A DNA stretch of 64,000 nucleotides from Melioribacteraceae bacterium (GTDB lineage Bacteria; Bacteroidota; Ignavibacteria; Ignavibacteriales; Melioribacteraceae), in contig JAIPBD010000008.1 of the NCBI GenBank assembly GCA_021739765.1, positions 1 through 64,000 of the forward strand. The letters are read 5' to 3'. This document shows positions 43,481-53,135 of this stretch, piece after piece (the stretch's first letter is position 1; the number at the start of each line of letters is the position of its first letter). The notes below the pieces were generated by a model. That model was given only the letters and a program-made list of their open reading frames with translations. It had not been told where the DNA came from and did no database searches. The translations under genes and the position numbers were made by a program.

Positions 43481-43783
43481 ATATCATAATAAATTGAATA
43501 AAAAGAGCCTGATAGAACAAAATTTTGCGGACGGAAATAAGACTTTCCATTTCCTAACCTTAACAAGCCCGAACCAAATTATCACGTTAGAATGAATGAT
43601 TGGTTGTATGTTTGAATGAAAAACATTCATCCACCGATCTTCATTCAGGCATTCTATCGTTTTATTTGTCTCAGTAATATTCTGCCAAATTTTACAGGAA
43701 CATTAGAATTAAGATACTAATAGTACAAAATGACGGTTCTGTATAAATTCATTATATTTGCCCACTTATAAAAGGAGGCAGGA
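43481..43783. other. Divergent intergenic region
   Basis: About 300 bases between the sulfotransferase group and the plus-strand reductase. GAATGAATG..., GAATGAAAAACATTC is a small inverted pair near 43612-43630. AAAGGAGG serves the reductase start. No coding frame was seen. Confidence 0.5.
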
Positions 43784-44752
43784 ATGGAGTATAAACATTT
43801 AGGAAGATCCGGAGTAAAAGTAAGCCAATTATGTCTTGGCACAATGAATTTCGGACCATATACAACTGAAGAAGACAGTCATAAAATTATGAACAAAGCT
43901 CTCGAACTGGGAATTAATTTCTTCGATACTGCTAATGTTTATGGTTGGGACAAAGGAAGAGGACTGACGGAGGAAATAATGGGACGATGGCTGAAATCCG
44001 AAGGAAAAAGGGACGAAGTTTTTCTGGCGACGAAAGTTTATGGAAATATGAGCGATCGGGTTAATGACGGCAAACTTTCGGCTTATCATATTAAAAGAGC
44101 GTGCGAAGCGAGTCTTAAACGCCTTCAAACCGATCATATCGATTTATATCAAATGCATCACATAGACCGTGAAACACCTTGGGAAGAAGTTTGGCAGGCG
44201 ATGGAGCAGCTTATTCGCGAAGGTAAAATCACTTATGTAGGCAGCTCAAATTTTGCCGCTTGGAATATCGCGGAATCATTCTTTACCGCGAAGGAAAACC
44301 GTTTGCTTGGCTGTATCTCCGAACAATCGATTTATAGTTTACGGAACAGAAATATTGAGTTGGAAGTAATTCCGGCTTGCGAAAGATTTGGTTTGGGATT
44401 AATTCCCTGGAGTCCTCTCGCCGGTGGAATTTTATGCGGGGTTCTCGAAAAAGCAACGGAAGGCAGAAGAACGAGGGAACCATTGCAGAAATCGGCTGAA
44501 AAATTAAGACCCCAGATCGAAAAGTATGAAGCACTTTGTAAAGAGATCGGGCATTCACCTGCTGACGTTGCGCTTGCATGGGTGCTAAAAAATCCGGTTG
44601 TTTCTTCGCCGATTGTGGGTCCGAGAACAATAGAACAACTTGAGCAAAATGTAAAAGCGATTGAAGTGAAATTAGACCAAGAAACCTTAAATAAACTTGA
44701 TGAAATTTGGCCGGGTCCCGGCAATCAAGCTCCTGAAGCTTATGCGTGGTAG
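43784..44752 (+). CDS. Aldo/keto reductase
   Basis: The 322-residue barrel enzyme has DTANVYGWDKGRGLTEE (Asp and Tyr of the tetrad), LATKVYGNM (Lys), YQMHHIDRETPWEE (His), YVGSSNFAAWNI and a C-terminal VVSSPIVGPRTIEQLEQN that binds the cofactor phosphate. It belongs to the voltage-gated channel beta/YhdN-like AKR group and has no export signal, unlike the other AKR in this window. AAAGGAGG lies six bases before the ATG. It may be transcribed with the bicarbonate transporter gene 24 bases downstream. Confidence 0.88.
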   Translation: MEYKHLGRSGVKVSQLCLGTMNFGPYTTEEDSHKIMNKALELGINFFDTANVYGWDKGRGLTEEIMGRWLKSEGKRDEVFLATKVYGNMSDRVNDGKLSAYHIKRACEASLKRLQTDHIDLYQMHHIDRETPWEEVWQAMEQLIREGKITYVGSSNFAAWNIAESFFTAKENRLLGCISEQSIYSLRNRNIELEVIPACERFGLGLIPWSPLAGGILCGVLEKATEGRRTREPLQKSAEKLRPQIEKYEALCKEIGHSPADVALAWVLKNPVVSSPIVGPRTIEQLEQNVKAIEVKLDQETLNKLDEIWPGPGNQAPEAYAW

Positions 44753-44775
44753 GTTAAAAAGAAAGGAAATAATTA

Positions 44776-45750
44776 GTGGAAGGTAATCTTGTTCTACAAA
44801 ATTTTCTCAATCCGACAATATTATTCTTTTTTCTCGGAGCGCTTGCGAAAATTGTTAAATCGGATTTGGAAATTCCCCAGCCGATCCCGAAGTTTTTATC
44901 ACTTTATTTGCTGATGGCGATTGGATTTAAAGGCGGCGTTGAGTTACACTCCAGCGGAATTTCGGGTGATGTTATTCTGTCGCTGGGAGTCGCGGTATTT
45001 ATGGCATTTGTTGTACCGGTCTATTCATTTTACATACTGCGTAGAAAATTCGGAATCGCCGATTCAGCGGCAATTGCGGCTACATACGGATCAATTAGCG
45101 CGGTTACTTTCATAACAGCCACTTCATTTTTGGGTCGTTTGGATATTAGCTACGGTGGCCATTTAGTCGCTGCGATGGCATTGATGGAATCACCGGCTAT
45201 AATTGTAGGTGTGTTGTTATATCGTTACCACAACAAAGATTCCGATGATGAATCGGGGAACAGTTGGAAAGAAATTCTGAGAGAAGCTTTTCTCAATGGT
45301 TCGGTTTTTCTGATTATGGGAAGTTTAGTTATCGGTTTTGTTACCGGCGAGGATGGCGCAAAAACTTTAACTCCCTTTACAAACGAAATATTTAAAGGTA
45401 TGCTGGCATTTTTCCTTCTTGATATGGGAATAGTCGCGGCAAAAAGATTGGAAGTACTTAAATCCGGAGGATTATTTATTATTTCCTTCGCGATAATATT
45501 GCCACTTTTCAACGCTTTGGCCGGAATCGGAATTGCCCATTTAATTGGGATGACAGTTGGTGATGCCCTGCTATTCTCAATTTTGTGCGCGAGCGGATCT
45601 TATATTGCCGTCCCCGCCGCTATCCGGTTAACCATTCCGGAAGCTAATCCCAGTTTTTATATTCCTATGGCTTTAGGAATTACTTTTCCGTTCAATATCA
45701 TTTTAGGTCTTCCATTATATTTATGGATTATCGAATTATTATGGAGTTAA
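44776..45750 (+). CDS. sbtA: SbtA-type sodium-dependent bicarbonate transporter
   Basis: The 324-residue protein has about ten hydrophobic segments in the inverted-repeat layout of SbtA: FLNPTILFFFLGALAKIVKSDLEIPQP, LYLLMAIGFKGG and, in the second half, IILPLFNALAGIGIAHLIGM and ASGSYIAVPAAIR. It should import bicarbonate with sodium across the inner membrane. The charged loop near residue 155-165 lies between the halves. The start is GTG at 44776 after AAAGGA. Two bases separate it from sbtB, which encodes its regulator, and ppc follows. Confidence 0.9.
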   Translation: MEGNLVLQNFLNPTILFFFLGALAKIVKSDLEIPQPIPKFLSLYLLMAIGFKGGVELHSSGISGDVILSLGVAVFMAFVVPVYSFYILRRKFGIADSAAIAATYGSISAVTFITATSFLGRLDISYGGHLVAAMALMESPAIIVGVLLYRYHNKDSDDESGNSWKEILREAFLNGSVFLIMGSLVIGFVTGEDGAKTLTPFTNEIFKGMLAFFLLDMGIVAAKRLEVLKSGGLFIISFAIILPLFNALAGIGIAHLIGMTVGDALLFSILCASGSYIAVPAAIRLTIPEANPSFYIPMALGITFPFNIILGLPLYLWIIELLWS

Positions 45751-45751
45751 T

Positions 45752-46045
45752 ATGAAACAAGTTAAAAAAATAGAAATCATCGCGGATTCATTAGAGATTA
45801 ATAAAATTCTTGCAAAACTCGAAGCTAACGGTGTTACCGGTTACACTGTAATTAAGGATGTTATCGGAAAAGGTGAGAGGGGAGTTAGAGGCGGTGACGG
45901 ACTGAGCGATGTTTTAAAAAATAGTTTGATTATTACAGTATGTGAACCCGGGCAAGTAAAAGCAATTTCGGAAGCGGTTCAACCGGAATTGAAAAAATTT
46001 GGCGGAGTTTGCCTTATTTCAGACGCGCAGTGGTTAGATCATTAA
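45752..46045 (+). CDS. sbtB: SbtB-type PII-like regulator
   Basis: The 97-residue protein has the ferredoxin-like PII fold with VKKIEIIADSLEINKILAKLE and a T-loop region with IGKGERGVRGGDGLSD. It lacks the C-terminal CGPEGC hook of cyanobacterial SbtB, ending AQWLDH. SbtB proteins bind adenyl nucleotides (cAMP, AMP, ADP) and gate SbtA. Its position between sbtA and ppc makes a regulatory role in bicarbonate uptake almost certain. Confidence 0.88.
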   Translation: MKQVKKIEIIADSLEINKILAKLEANGVTGYTVIKDVIGKGERGVRGGDGLSDVLKNSLIITVCEPGQVKAISEAVQPELKKFGGVCLISDAQWLDH

Positions 46046-46057
46046 TTAGGAAGTAGT

Positions 46058-48832
46058 ATGGCTTTAAAGAGCTTAAATGAGTTGGAAAATATTCAATCGG
46101 ATAATAAACTTCGTTCAGATATTCGAGAATTGGGTAAAATTCTCGGTGAAATTCTAATCGAACAAGAAAGTAAAAGTTTGTTTGATACGGTTGAAAAACT
46201 TCGAGGATTAACAAAGGATTTAAGAACGGCTTATTCCGCCGCGACTCACAAACAAATTCAAAAGGTAATCAGCTCATTGGGAGTTGAAGAATCGTACAAT
46301 GTCGTCCGCGCATTCTCGATTTATTTTATTTTGGTTAATGCTGCCGACGAAGTAAATAAGATTAGAAATGAAAGGATTGAGATCGCTGAAGGTAAATTGA
46401 TTGCCGGAAGTTTTAAGAAACTGTTCAATGAATTCAAAGAAGCTAAAATTTCCGAGAAGCAAATTTTCGAAATTTTAGATACCGTAGAAATTATTCCTGT
46501 ATTTACCGCGCATCCAACCGAAGCCACAAGGCAGACCATTCTTCGAAAAATTTTAAGAATCAGCAAGATTTTACTCATCCGCGATACACGGTTATTAACA
46601 GATGAAGAGCTTGAACAGATTAGGAGAGATCTGAGAGCCGAAATTACAATGCTTTGGCAATCAAATGAAATCCGATTTCACAAAGTAACTGTTCAGGACG
46701 AAATCCAGCGCGGTTTATTTTTCTTCAAAGAGGTGATCTACGATTTAATTCCTGAGTTTTACCTTCGTATAAATACTCAGTTAAAAACTGTTTATGACAC
46801 TGTTCAAAAATCGCCGCCGATCCTCCAATTTGGATCGTGGATGGGAGGTGATCGTGATGGGCATCCTTACGTAACCGCTGAAATTTCAAAAGAAACATTT
46901 CTTAATTCGCGCTCCCAAATCATAAAATTATATTTAGATGATTTAGACGGCGTGTATCAATTTCTCAGCACTTCTACAAACATTTCAACAGCGAGTAAGG
47001 CGTTAATCGATTCTGTAGAGCGTGACCGTGAATTGATCGGTTCCGAATTAAATTTAAGTCAACACAGGGAACCGAGCGAGATTTATAGAATAAAACTTCT
47101 GTTTATTTATCAAAAATTACAGAATGTGCTGAAACAAACCGGTCCCCGTTATTTGTCATGCGATGAATTTATCGATGAGTTGAATCTCATTTATTCGTCA
47201 CTTAATGAAAACAAAGGAATGATTTTATCGGAATCGGAAATACTGCCGTTATTGTTGAAGGCCAAAACATTCGGCTTCCATCTCGCAAAATTGGACATCC
47301 GCCAAAACTCGTCAATTCTAAATTCCGCTGTTTCTGATTTGTTTAATGTTTCGGAAGTAGAAGAATCATTCGAAACAAAATCTGAAATGGAAAAAGTTGA
47401 AATATTATCGCGAGAAATCCTAAATTCGCGACCGCTGGTTGGAAGCAATTCTGTTTTGAATGAATCCACGCAAAAAGTGCTAAACGAATTTAAGTTAATC
47501 AAATGGGGCAGGAAAAATATTTCCGAATCTTCATGCGGCGATTTTATTATAAGCAACAGTGCCGTCGCGAGTGATGTTTTGTCGGCTCTATTATTGGCGA
47601 AAGAAGTCGGACTCCTGAAGGTTAAAAATAAAAGGATCGAGTCGTCAATTATAGACATACTGCCGTTATTTGAAACTATTGAAGATTTAAGAGTAGCGAC
47701 GAAAACGATGAAGATCTTGATTGAAAACGAAGCTTACTCCCAACATTTAACGCTGAGAAAAAACAAACAAAAAATTATGATTGGATATTCCGATAGTAAT
47801 AAGGATGGCGGAATATTTACTTCAAATTATGAGCTGTACAATGCTCAGATTAATCTGCATAAACTATGTGAGAATTATTCCAAGGAGCTTATCCTGTTCC
47901 ACGGTCGCGGTGGAAGTATCTCGCGCGGCGGCGGTCCGATGAATGAATCCATTCTTGCCCAACCTCACGGAACTCTGGATGGAGCAATCAAAATTACAGA
48001 GCAGGGGGAGATGATCTCCTCAAAGTATTTGATTCCTCAAATAGCCAACCGCAGCTTGGAGCTTATCGGATCAGCCGTTTTGGAAACCACCATAAAATCG
48101 AGATTGCAAAAAAGTAAGGAGATAAACGCAATCCACAATAAAATTGCCGCATTTATCTCTGAGAAAGCATTTCAAACTTATAGAAATTTGGTTCAGCACG
48201 ATCTATTTTATGAATATTTCCGTGAAGCGACTCCGATTGATATCATCGAACAAATTGAAATCGGATCACGCCCGCCTTCACGCAAAAAGGGAACTGATAT
48301 CCGTTCACTTCGCGCTATTCCATGGGTTTTTTCATGGACTCAAAACAGGCAAACGATTTCAGGATGGTATGGAATCGGTTCCGCAATCGAATCCTCGATC
48401 CACGAAAAACAGACCACATGGGAACAGCTGAGCGAAATGTATCACAACTGGCAGTTTTTTAGAATGATAATCGATAATGCTGAAATGGTATTATTTAAAA
48501 CAGATATGATAATCGGTGAAGAATACGCAAAATTGTGTAAATCGAGTAAAACCGCCAATACAATTTTCGGTATGATAAAAAGTGAGTATGAAAAATCGAC
48601 CAACTCAATAATGCGAATTACGGGCGAAAAGAAATTGTTGGATAATGATCCGCCTTTGCAAAGAACTCTTTTATTACGAAATCCTTACATAGATCCGTTA
48701 AGTTTTATTCAAGTAAATATGATTAAAAAATACCGGGGAATTTCGAGGAATAATAACCGTAAAAAAGAAATCCTGCACGCGCTCCGTTCAACAGTAAACG
48801 GAATCGCTGCAGGAATTAGAAATACAGGTTAA
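46058..48832 (+). CDS. ppc: Phosphoenolpyruvate carboxylase
   Basis: The 924-residue enzyme joins bicarbonate to phosphoenolpyruvate to give oxaloacetate. Catalytic signatures are all present: VFTAHPTEATRQT with the active histidine, SWMGGDRDGHPYVT, MIGYSDSNKDGGIF with the lysine, and LFHGRGGSISRGGGP. It ends RNTG, close to the usual QNTG that reaches the active site. It is the third gene of sbtA-sbtB-ppc, so imported bicarbonate would feed it directly for anaplerosis or CO2 assimilation. Confidence 0.96.
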   Translation: MALKSLNELENIQSDNKLRSDIRELGKILGEILIEQESKSLFDTVEKLRGLTKDLRTAYSAATHKQIQKVISSLGVEESYNVVRAFSIYFILVNAADEVNKIRNERIEIAEGKLIAGSFKKLFNEFKEAKISEKQIFEILDTVEIIPVFTAHPTEATRQTILRKILRISKILLIRDTRLLTDEELEQIRRDLRAEITMLWQSNEIRFHKVTVQDEIQRGLFFFKEVIYDLIPEFYLRINTQLKTVYDTVQKSPPILQFGSWMGGDRDGHPYVTAEISKETFLNSRSQIIKLYLDDLDGVYQFLSTSTNISTASKALIDSVERDRELIGSELNLSQHREPSEIYRIKLLFIYQKLQNVLKQTGPRYLSCDEFIDELNLIYSSLNENKGMILSESEILPLLLKAKTFGFHLAKLDIRQNSSILNSAVSDLFNVSEVEESFETKSEMEKVEILSREILNSRPLVGSNSVLNESTQKVLNEFKLIKWGRKNISESSCGDFIISNSAVASDVLSALLLAKEVGLLKVKNKRIESSIIDILPLFETIEDLRVATKTMKILIENEAYSQHLTLRKNKQKIMIGYSDSNKDGGIFTSNYELYNAQINLHKLCENYSKELILFHGRGGSISRGGGPMNESILAQPHGTLDGAIKITEQGEMISSKYLIPQIANRSLELIGSAVLETTIKSRLQKSKEINAIHNKIAAFISEKAFQTYRNLVQHDLFYEYFREATPIDIIEQIEIGSRPPSRKKGTDIRSLRAIPWVFSWTQNRQTISGWYGIGSAIESSIHEKQTTWEQLSEMYHNWQFFRMIIDNAEMVLFKTDMIIGEEYAKLCKSSKTANTIFGMIKSEYEKSTNSIMRITGEKKLLDNDPPLQRTLLLRNPYIDPLSFIQVNMIKKYRGISRNNNRKKEILHALRSTVNGIAAGIRNTG

Positions 48833-48835
48833 ATT

Positions 48836-49966
48836 TTAGTTTTTATCAGAATGGAATAATTTTACATCCCAATCCATATCCTTATCAAAAGGCAATGTAA
48901 AATAGAACGTCGATCCTTCGCCTTCTACGGATTCAATTCTGATTGTGCCGTTGTTTTTATGCACAAACTCTTCGCACAGAACCAAGCCTAATCCGGTTCC
49001 TTTTTCGTCATCAGTTCCTAATGTGGAAACGGATTTGTCAACTTTAAAAATATTATCAATAGTTTCTTGGGACATTCCGATTCCCGTGTCCTTAACGAAA
49101 ATCTCATATTTATTATCTTTTTTCTCACCGCCGATAATTACTTTGTTGCCTCGGGGTGAAAATTTGATTGCGTTTGAAAGCAGGTTACGCAGGACGGTCT
49201 GTATCATCTCGTCGTCACCAAAAAGCCGAACATTGTCATTAATTTGGCTTTTTACTTCGATCTGTTTCTGACTCGCGTTCGAAGAAACTAAATCCACTGT
49301 TTTTTCGACAAGTGGTTTCAGATAAAATGTAATTGGGTTTACATCTATTCTGCCAAGCTGACTTCGGGACCATGTTAACAAATTTTCCAAAAGCTGGTGA
49401 GAATTACTGGCAACTTTTTCCAATTCGCCGATAATCTCTAATTTTTCTTCATCGCTCATTTCAAGAAAATCTTCTTTCAAAATATTAATAAATCCAAGAA
49501 GCGATACGAATGGATTTTTAAGGTCGTGCGCAATTATCGAAAAATACTTATCCTTGCTTGAGTTTAATTCTTTAAGCTGCTGAGCATAATCCGCAATCTC
49601 ATTTTGCATTTTGATTCGTTCTGTTGCGTCTCTCAGGTTACTGACAACATATTTGTCTTCACCGTCAATTACATTATTTACAACCAGATCCATCAAAATA
49701 GTCGAACCATCTTTCTTTTTAATTTTTTTACCGGGTAGAACATCATCATACATTGTAATTTGTTCAGGATCTAAAATCAGATTGGCGTATCCGCCTCTCG
49801 GAAATAAAAACTTGAAGTTTTGACCAATAATTTCCTCTTTGGAATAACCGAGAACAGAAACACAGGTATTGTTTACATGCACAATTTTTCCGGTTGAACC
49901 ATCGGTAATTATTATCGCGTCAGGTGATTCATCAAAAACTAAGTCACTTTTGAGTTCTTTTGCCAT
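48836..49966 (-). CDS. PAS-domain histidine kinase
   Basis: The 376-residue protein has an N-terminal PAS domain (SPDAIIITDGSTGKIVHVNNT, YSKEEIIGQNFKFLFP) with PAC tail (VSNLRDATERIKMQ), then HisKA with FSIIAHDLKNPFVSLLGF and HATPase boxes RNLLSNAIKFSPRG, DTGIGMSQE and GTGLGLVLCEEF. There is no membrane segment, so it senses a cytoplasmic signal such as redox or energy state. The nearest potential partner, a regulator gene upstream on the same strand, is not a response regulator, so its target is unknown. Confidence 0.92.
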   Translation of the reverse strand: MAKELKSDLVFDESPDAIIITDGSTGKIVHVNNTCVSVLGYSKEEIIGQNFKFLFPRGGYANLILDPEQITMYDDVLPGKKIKKKDGSTILMDLVVNNVIDGEDKYVVSNLRDATERIKMQNEIADYAQQLKELNSSKDKYFSIIAHDLKNPFVSLLGFINILKEDFLEMSDEEKLEIIGELEKVASNSHQLLENLLTWSRSQLGRIDVNPITFYLKPLVEKTVDLVSSNASQKQIEVKSQINDNVRLFGDDEMIQTVLRNLLSNAIKFSPRGNKVIIGGEKKDNKYEIFVKDTGIGMSQETIDNIFKVDKSVSTLGTDDEKGTGLGLVLCEEFVHKNNGTIRIESVEGEGSTFYFTLPFDKDMDWDVKLFHSDKN

Positions 49967-50014
49967 TTTGGCCTCACTTCTGGTTATTTATTTATAAAAA
50001 TCTAAAAATATGCT

Positions 50015-50563
50015 TTAAATATTCGTTTCTAGTTTGTGAACGATACTAATAATTTGTTTTATACTATCCTGAAACTTCTTGAAGTCGGTTTCCAATTTAT
50101 ATAATCTGTAAGACTCAGCTTTTTCAGTTCCACCCAGAAGCCAGTTTATATCACAACCTAAGCGGAGAAGTTTGATTAATATTTTTGAGCCGGGTTCACG
50201 TTTGGCGCTAATATATTGCTGAAGCTGCTGAGGCGATATTTCCATCGCGTCTGCTAATCCTTTTAGTGTTCCAAACTTTCTTTTAGCAAATATGCGTATT
50301 CTTTCGCCAATTCCTAATTGAATTTTATCTTCATCGAATAATGTTATTAATTCGGAGCCATTACTATCAAACAAATCCAACTCTAGCTGGTATTCTTCAA
50401 TCACATCCTTAATTTTTAAGTAAATATCTTCATCCAGATTAGGACTTTCATTTAGGAGATAAGTGAGGGTTTGCAATTTGAATCCTAACTTATCGGCAAG
50501 CCACGACATTTTGATTCCGTAGGTGTGAAGCAGAAACTTAATTTCTTCTTGTTTATGAAGCAT
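50015..50563 (-). CDS. Double helix-turn-helix regulator
   Basis: The protein (about 182 residues from the ATG at 50563) has an N-terminal HTH-like segment (HTYGIKMSWLADKLGFKLQTLTYLLN) and a second in AKRKFGTLKGLADAMEISPQQLQQYISAKREPG cut into parts, with CDINWLLGG typical of bacterial XRE proteins that use a DINWLLTG ending. The C-terminal helix (FKKFQDSIKQIISIV) may dimerise. It lies just upstream of the PAS kinase on the same strand and may act in the same pathway. Confidence 0.7.
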   Translation of the reverse strand: MLHKQEEIKFLLHTYGIKMSWLADKLGFKLQTLTYLLNESPNLDEDIYLKIKDVIEEYQLELDLFDSNGSELITLFDEDKIQLGIGERIRIFAKRKFGTLKGLADAMEISPQQLQQYISAKREPGSKILIKLLRLGCDINWLLGGTEKAESYRLYKLETDFKKFQDSIKQIISIVHKLETNI

Positions 50564-50701
50564 ATTCAAATTACTGAATTTATTATTTGTTCAATATAAT
50601 AATTCCTAAAAATAAAGCATAGCGATCAAAAAGCACAAAATTAGTTCAATCTGTTTTACTGCGTATTTTATAATAAGATAAAATGGCTATATTTAGCGCT
50701 T

Positions 50702-52054
50702 ATGACTTTTTTAATACGAAAAGAAACTTCGAAATATATATTAAAGATGGCGCTCCCCGCCATTGCCGGATTGTCCACTCAAATGGTTGTTTCCCTCGTT
50801 GATACCGCCATGGTTGGTAGAATAGAAGACGCGACATTTGCGCTCGCCGCGATGGGATTAGGGGTTCTCGCAACCTGGGCGATGGTGAGTTTTTTTTCCA
50901 GTCTGGCAACTGGAACTCATGTGGTTGTTGCCCGAAGATTTGGCGAAGGAAAATTCAAAGAATGCGGAGAAGTTTTTTCAACCTCGGTGCTGATTTCTTT
51001 TTTTGTCGGAATTGTTGTCGCATTTTTTGTAATGTCTTCCGCTTACTGGATAGGTGATTTTTTCGCTGCTGACGATAAAGTAGGAATTTTAACCGGAGAT
51101 TATCTTACCTACAGGTTCTTAGGCCTGCCGTTTTTGCTCATCTCAATTTCATATCGTGGATTTTTCTTCGGAGTCGGCAACACTAAAGTATTTATGTATG
51201 CGGGAATAGTGTCAAATTTCTGCAATATTATTTTTAATTACATATTAATATTTGGAGCCTTTGGCGCTCCTGAGATGGGTTTGGCCGGCGCGGGATTGGC
51301 TTCAAGTTTGGCAACTTTGGTCGATGCCCTAATTCAATTTGCGTTTTCAGCAAGAGCGGAGCACCGAAAGAAATTCAAATATTTTAGTCATTTTCGTTTC
51401 AATTCGGATATCGCGAAGCGAATTTATAGTATTTCACTGCCTGTCTCATTTCAAAATATTTTTATACTTGTCGGATTTTTGAGCTTTATCGCGATCACCG
51501 GATTAATAGGAACGACTGAGCAGGCTGCGAGTCAAGCGATTGTTTCGTTGTTGTTTATTTCAATTATGCCTTGTTTTGGATTTGGGATTGCGGTTCAGAC
51601 TTTGGTCGGTAATAACCTCGGAGGAGGGAATGTATCAAAAGCAAAATTTTATGGTTATGAAACCTCAAAAATTGCCGCACTTTATACAGTTTTAGTTGGT
51701 TTTGCTTTCATCGTGTTTCCGGCTGATATGTTATCAATTATTACCGAAGAAACCAATGTTATCAAAACAGCGATCCCGGCGCTTCAAATTGCCGGATTCG
51801 GCCAAATATTTTATTCTGTCGGAGTAGTGTTATCCAATGGTCTTCAGGCTGCCGGGAAAACATTTTTTGTAATGACCGCTGAAGTATTGGTTAATTGGAT
51901 ACTTTTTATACCACTTGCTTATTTTTTGAGCATCACTTTGAAGTTGGGAATAGTAGGTGCTTGGATCGCGGTACCGGTCTATGTTATAATTTATTCTTTG
52001 GTGATTTTTCTTAAATTTCGCAATGGGGATTGGAGCAAGTTAAAACATGTGTGA
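50702..52054 (+). CDS. MATE family efflux transporter
   Basis: The 450-residue protein has twelve hydrophobic segments in two homologous halves. KMALPAIAGLSTQMVVSLVDTAMVGR is the N-terminal MATE signature, and SLPVSFQNIFILVGFLSFIAITG opens the second half. MATE proteins export cationic drugs or metabolites in exchange for Na+ or H+. It is divergent from the regulator gene, with about 130 bases between, so the regulator could control it. Substrate unknown. Confidence 0.93.
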   Translation: MTFLIRKETSKYILKMALPAIAGLSTQMVVSLVDTAMVGRIEDATFALAAMGLGVLATWAMVSFFSSLATGTHVVVARRFGEGKFKECGEVFSTSVLISFFVGIVVAFFVMSSAYWIGDFFAADDKVGILTGDYLTYRFLGLPFLLISISYRGFFFGVGNTKVFMYAGIVSNFCNIIFNYILIFGAFGAPEMGLAGAGLASSLATLVDALIQFAFSARAEHRKKFKYFSHFRFNSDIAKRIYSISLPVSFQNIFILVGFLSFIAITGLIGTTEQAASQAIVSLLFISIMPCFGFGIAVQTLVGNNLGGGNVSKAKFYGYETSKIAALYTVLVGFAFIVFPADMLSIITEETNVIKTAIPALQIAGFGQIFYSVGVVLSNGLQAAGKTFFVMTAEVLVNWILFIPLAYFLSITLKLGIVGAWIAVPVYVIIYSLVIFLKFRNGDWSKLKHV

Positions 52055-52115
52055 TTTGTATTATATTCTCACAAAAACAGTTGCGAAATTAAATGGATAA
52101 CGATATATTCTGTTT

Positions 52116-52511
52116 ATGAAAAAAGTACTATCAATAATTCTTCTCTGCTCACTTGTAGGAACACTCTATTCCGGTGTTCTTCTTTCCTTTTTTCATGCAC
52201 GCAGCGATGGTTCTAACATCATTTTAGAATGGCAGACAAGCCAAGAAGAAGCAATTAAAGAATTTGTTGTTGAAAGAAGCGCTTCAGATAATCCTTTTGT
52301 CGAAGTTGATGAAATTGTTCCAAAAGGAAATGATTCATTTTACTCCTTTACAGACAAAAGCGCCTATAAAACAGCTGATGTGTTGTATACATATCGATTA
52401 AAAATAGTCGATATGGATAATTCAATATCTTACTCAAGCGAAATATCGGTTGCTCATAATGTTTCCAGCGTTAAACGTACTTGGGGAAGTATTAAAGCCT
52501 TATTCCGTTAA
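52116..52511 (+). CDS. Small secreted protein with fibronectin III-like domain
   Basis: The 131-residue protein has a signal peptide (KKVLSIILLCSLVGTLYSG). The remainder, with LSFFHARSDGSNIILEWQTSQEEAIKEF, VERSASDNPFVEV and YTYRLKIVDMDNSISYSSEI, has the strand pattern and wording of the fibronectin III-like domain that precedes type IX sorting domains in larger proteins (LEWQTxxE...FxVERS). The sorting domain itself is absent, so how it is displayed is unclear. It may be a lone periplasmic or surface domain. Confidence 0.65.
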   Translation: MKKVLSIILLCSLVGTLYSGVLLSFFHARSDGSNIILEWQTSQEEAIKEFVVERSASDNPFVEVDEIVPKGNDSFYSFTDKSAYKTADVLYTYRLKIVDMDNSISYSSEISVAHNVSSVKRTWGSIKALFR

Positions 52512-52553
52512 TTCTTGCCAACCCTTCCTTTTTATTTTTAATTTTCCTTTTAT

Positions 52554-53135
52554 ATGATTAAGACTAATCTTCCAATTTTTTTGGCGTCCAAATCTCCACG
52601 TAGAAAACATCTGCTTAGTCTGCTAAATATACCATTCGATTCATTTTCGGTAGAAACAGAAGAAATATTCGACCATGAATCAACGCCGGAGGAAAATGTA
52701 TTACGGCTCGCTGAAGAGAAAATGACCGGGGCTCGTAGAATTAAAAGTAATGGTTTGATCATCACAGCTGACACAATTGTCGTTCTGGAAAACAATTTAC
52801 TCGGAAAGCCTGAAGATGAGGACGACGCATTCCGGATGTTAACTAGTTTAAGTGATAAATCGCATCACGTCTTTACAGGAATTTGTGTTTATAGTTCTGA
52901 AACAAATCAACAGTTTCTGGAATATGAAAAAACGGAGGTTACTTTTTCAGCAATTTCCGAAAATGAAATTCGAGATTATATTCGTTCGGGTTCTCCACTT
53001 GATAAGGCGGGTTCTTACGGAATACAGGATGATTACGGTGCCGTTTTTATCAGTAAAATTGATGGATGTTTTTACAATGTTGTCGGATTACCGTTAAACA
53101 GACTTTACAATATCCTAATGAGAATAGGAAATTGA
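52554..53135 (+). CDS. maf: Maf-type nucleoside triphosphate pyrophosphatase
   Basis: The 193-residue protein opens with LPIFLASKSPRRKHLLSLLNIPF and continues IITADTIVVLENNLLGKPEDEDDA and HHVFTGICV, the standard Maf (Ham1-related) sequence. Maf enzymes hydrolyse dTTP, UTP, CTP or modified nucleotides and affect cell division. The TGA at 53133 overlaps the TTG start of the next gene, so the pair may be coupled. It is the first of several house-keeping genes on this strand. Confidence 0.93.
   Translation: MIKTNLPIFLASKSPRRKHLLSLLNIPFDSFSVETEEIFDHESTPEENVLRLAEEKMTGARRIKSNGLIITADTIVVLENNLLGKPEDEDDAFRMLTSLSDKSHHVFTGICVYSSETNQQFLEYEKTEVTFSAISENEIRDYIRSGSPLDKAGSYGIQDDYGAVFISKIDGCFYNVVGLPLNRLYNILMRIGN

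Noticed and set aside
53066-53131. Longer N-terminus for the UPF0104-family protein
   Set aside because: The additional residues are encoded inside the conserved end of maf and carry no family similarity; the TTG at 53132 has a ribosome site and a stop-start overlap.
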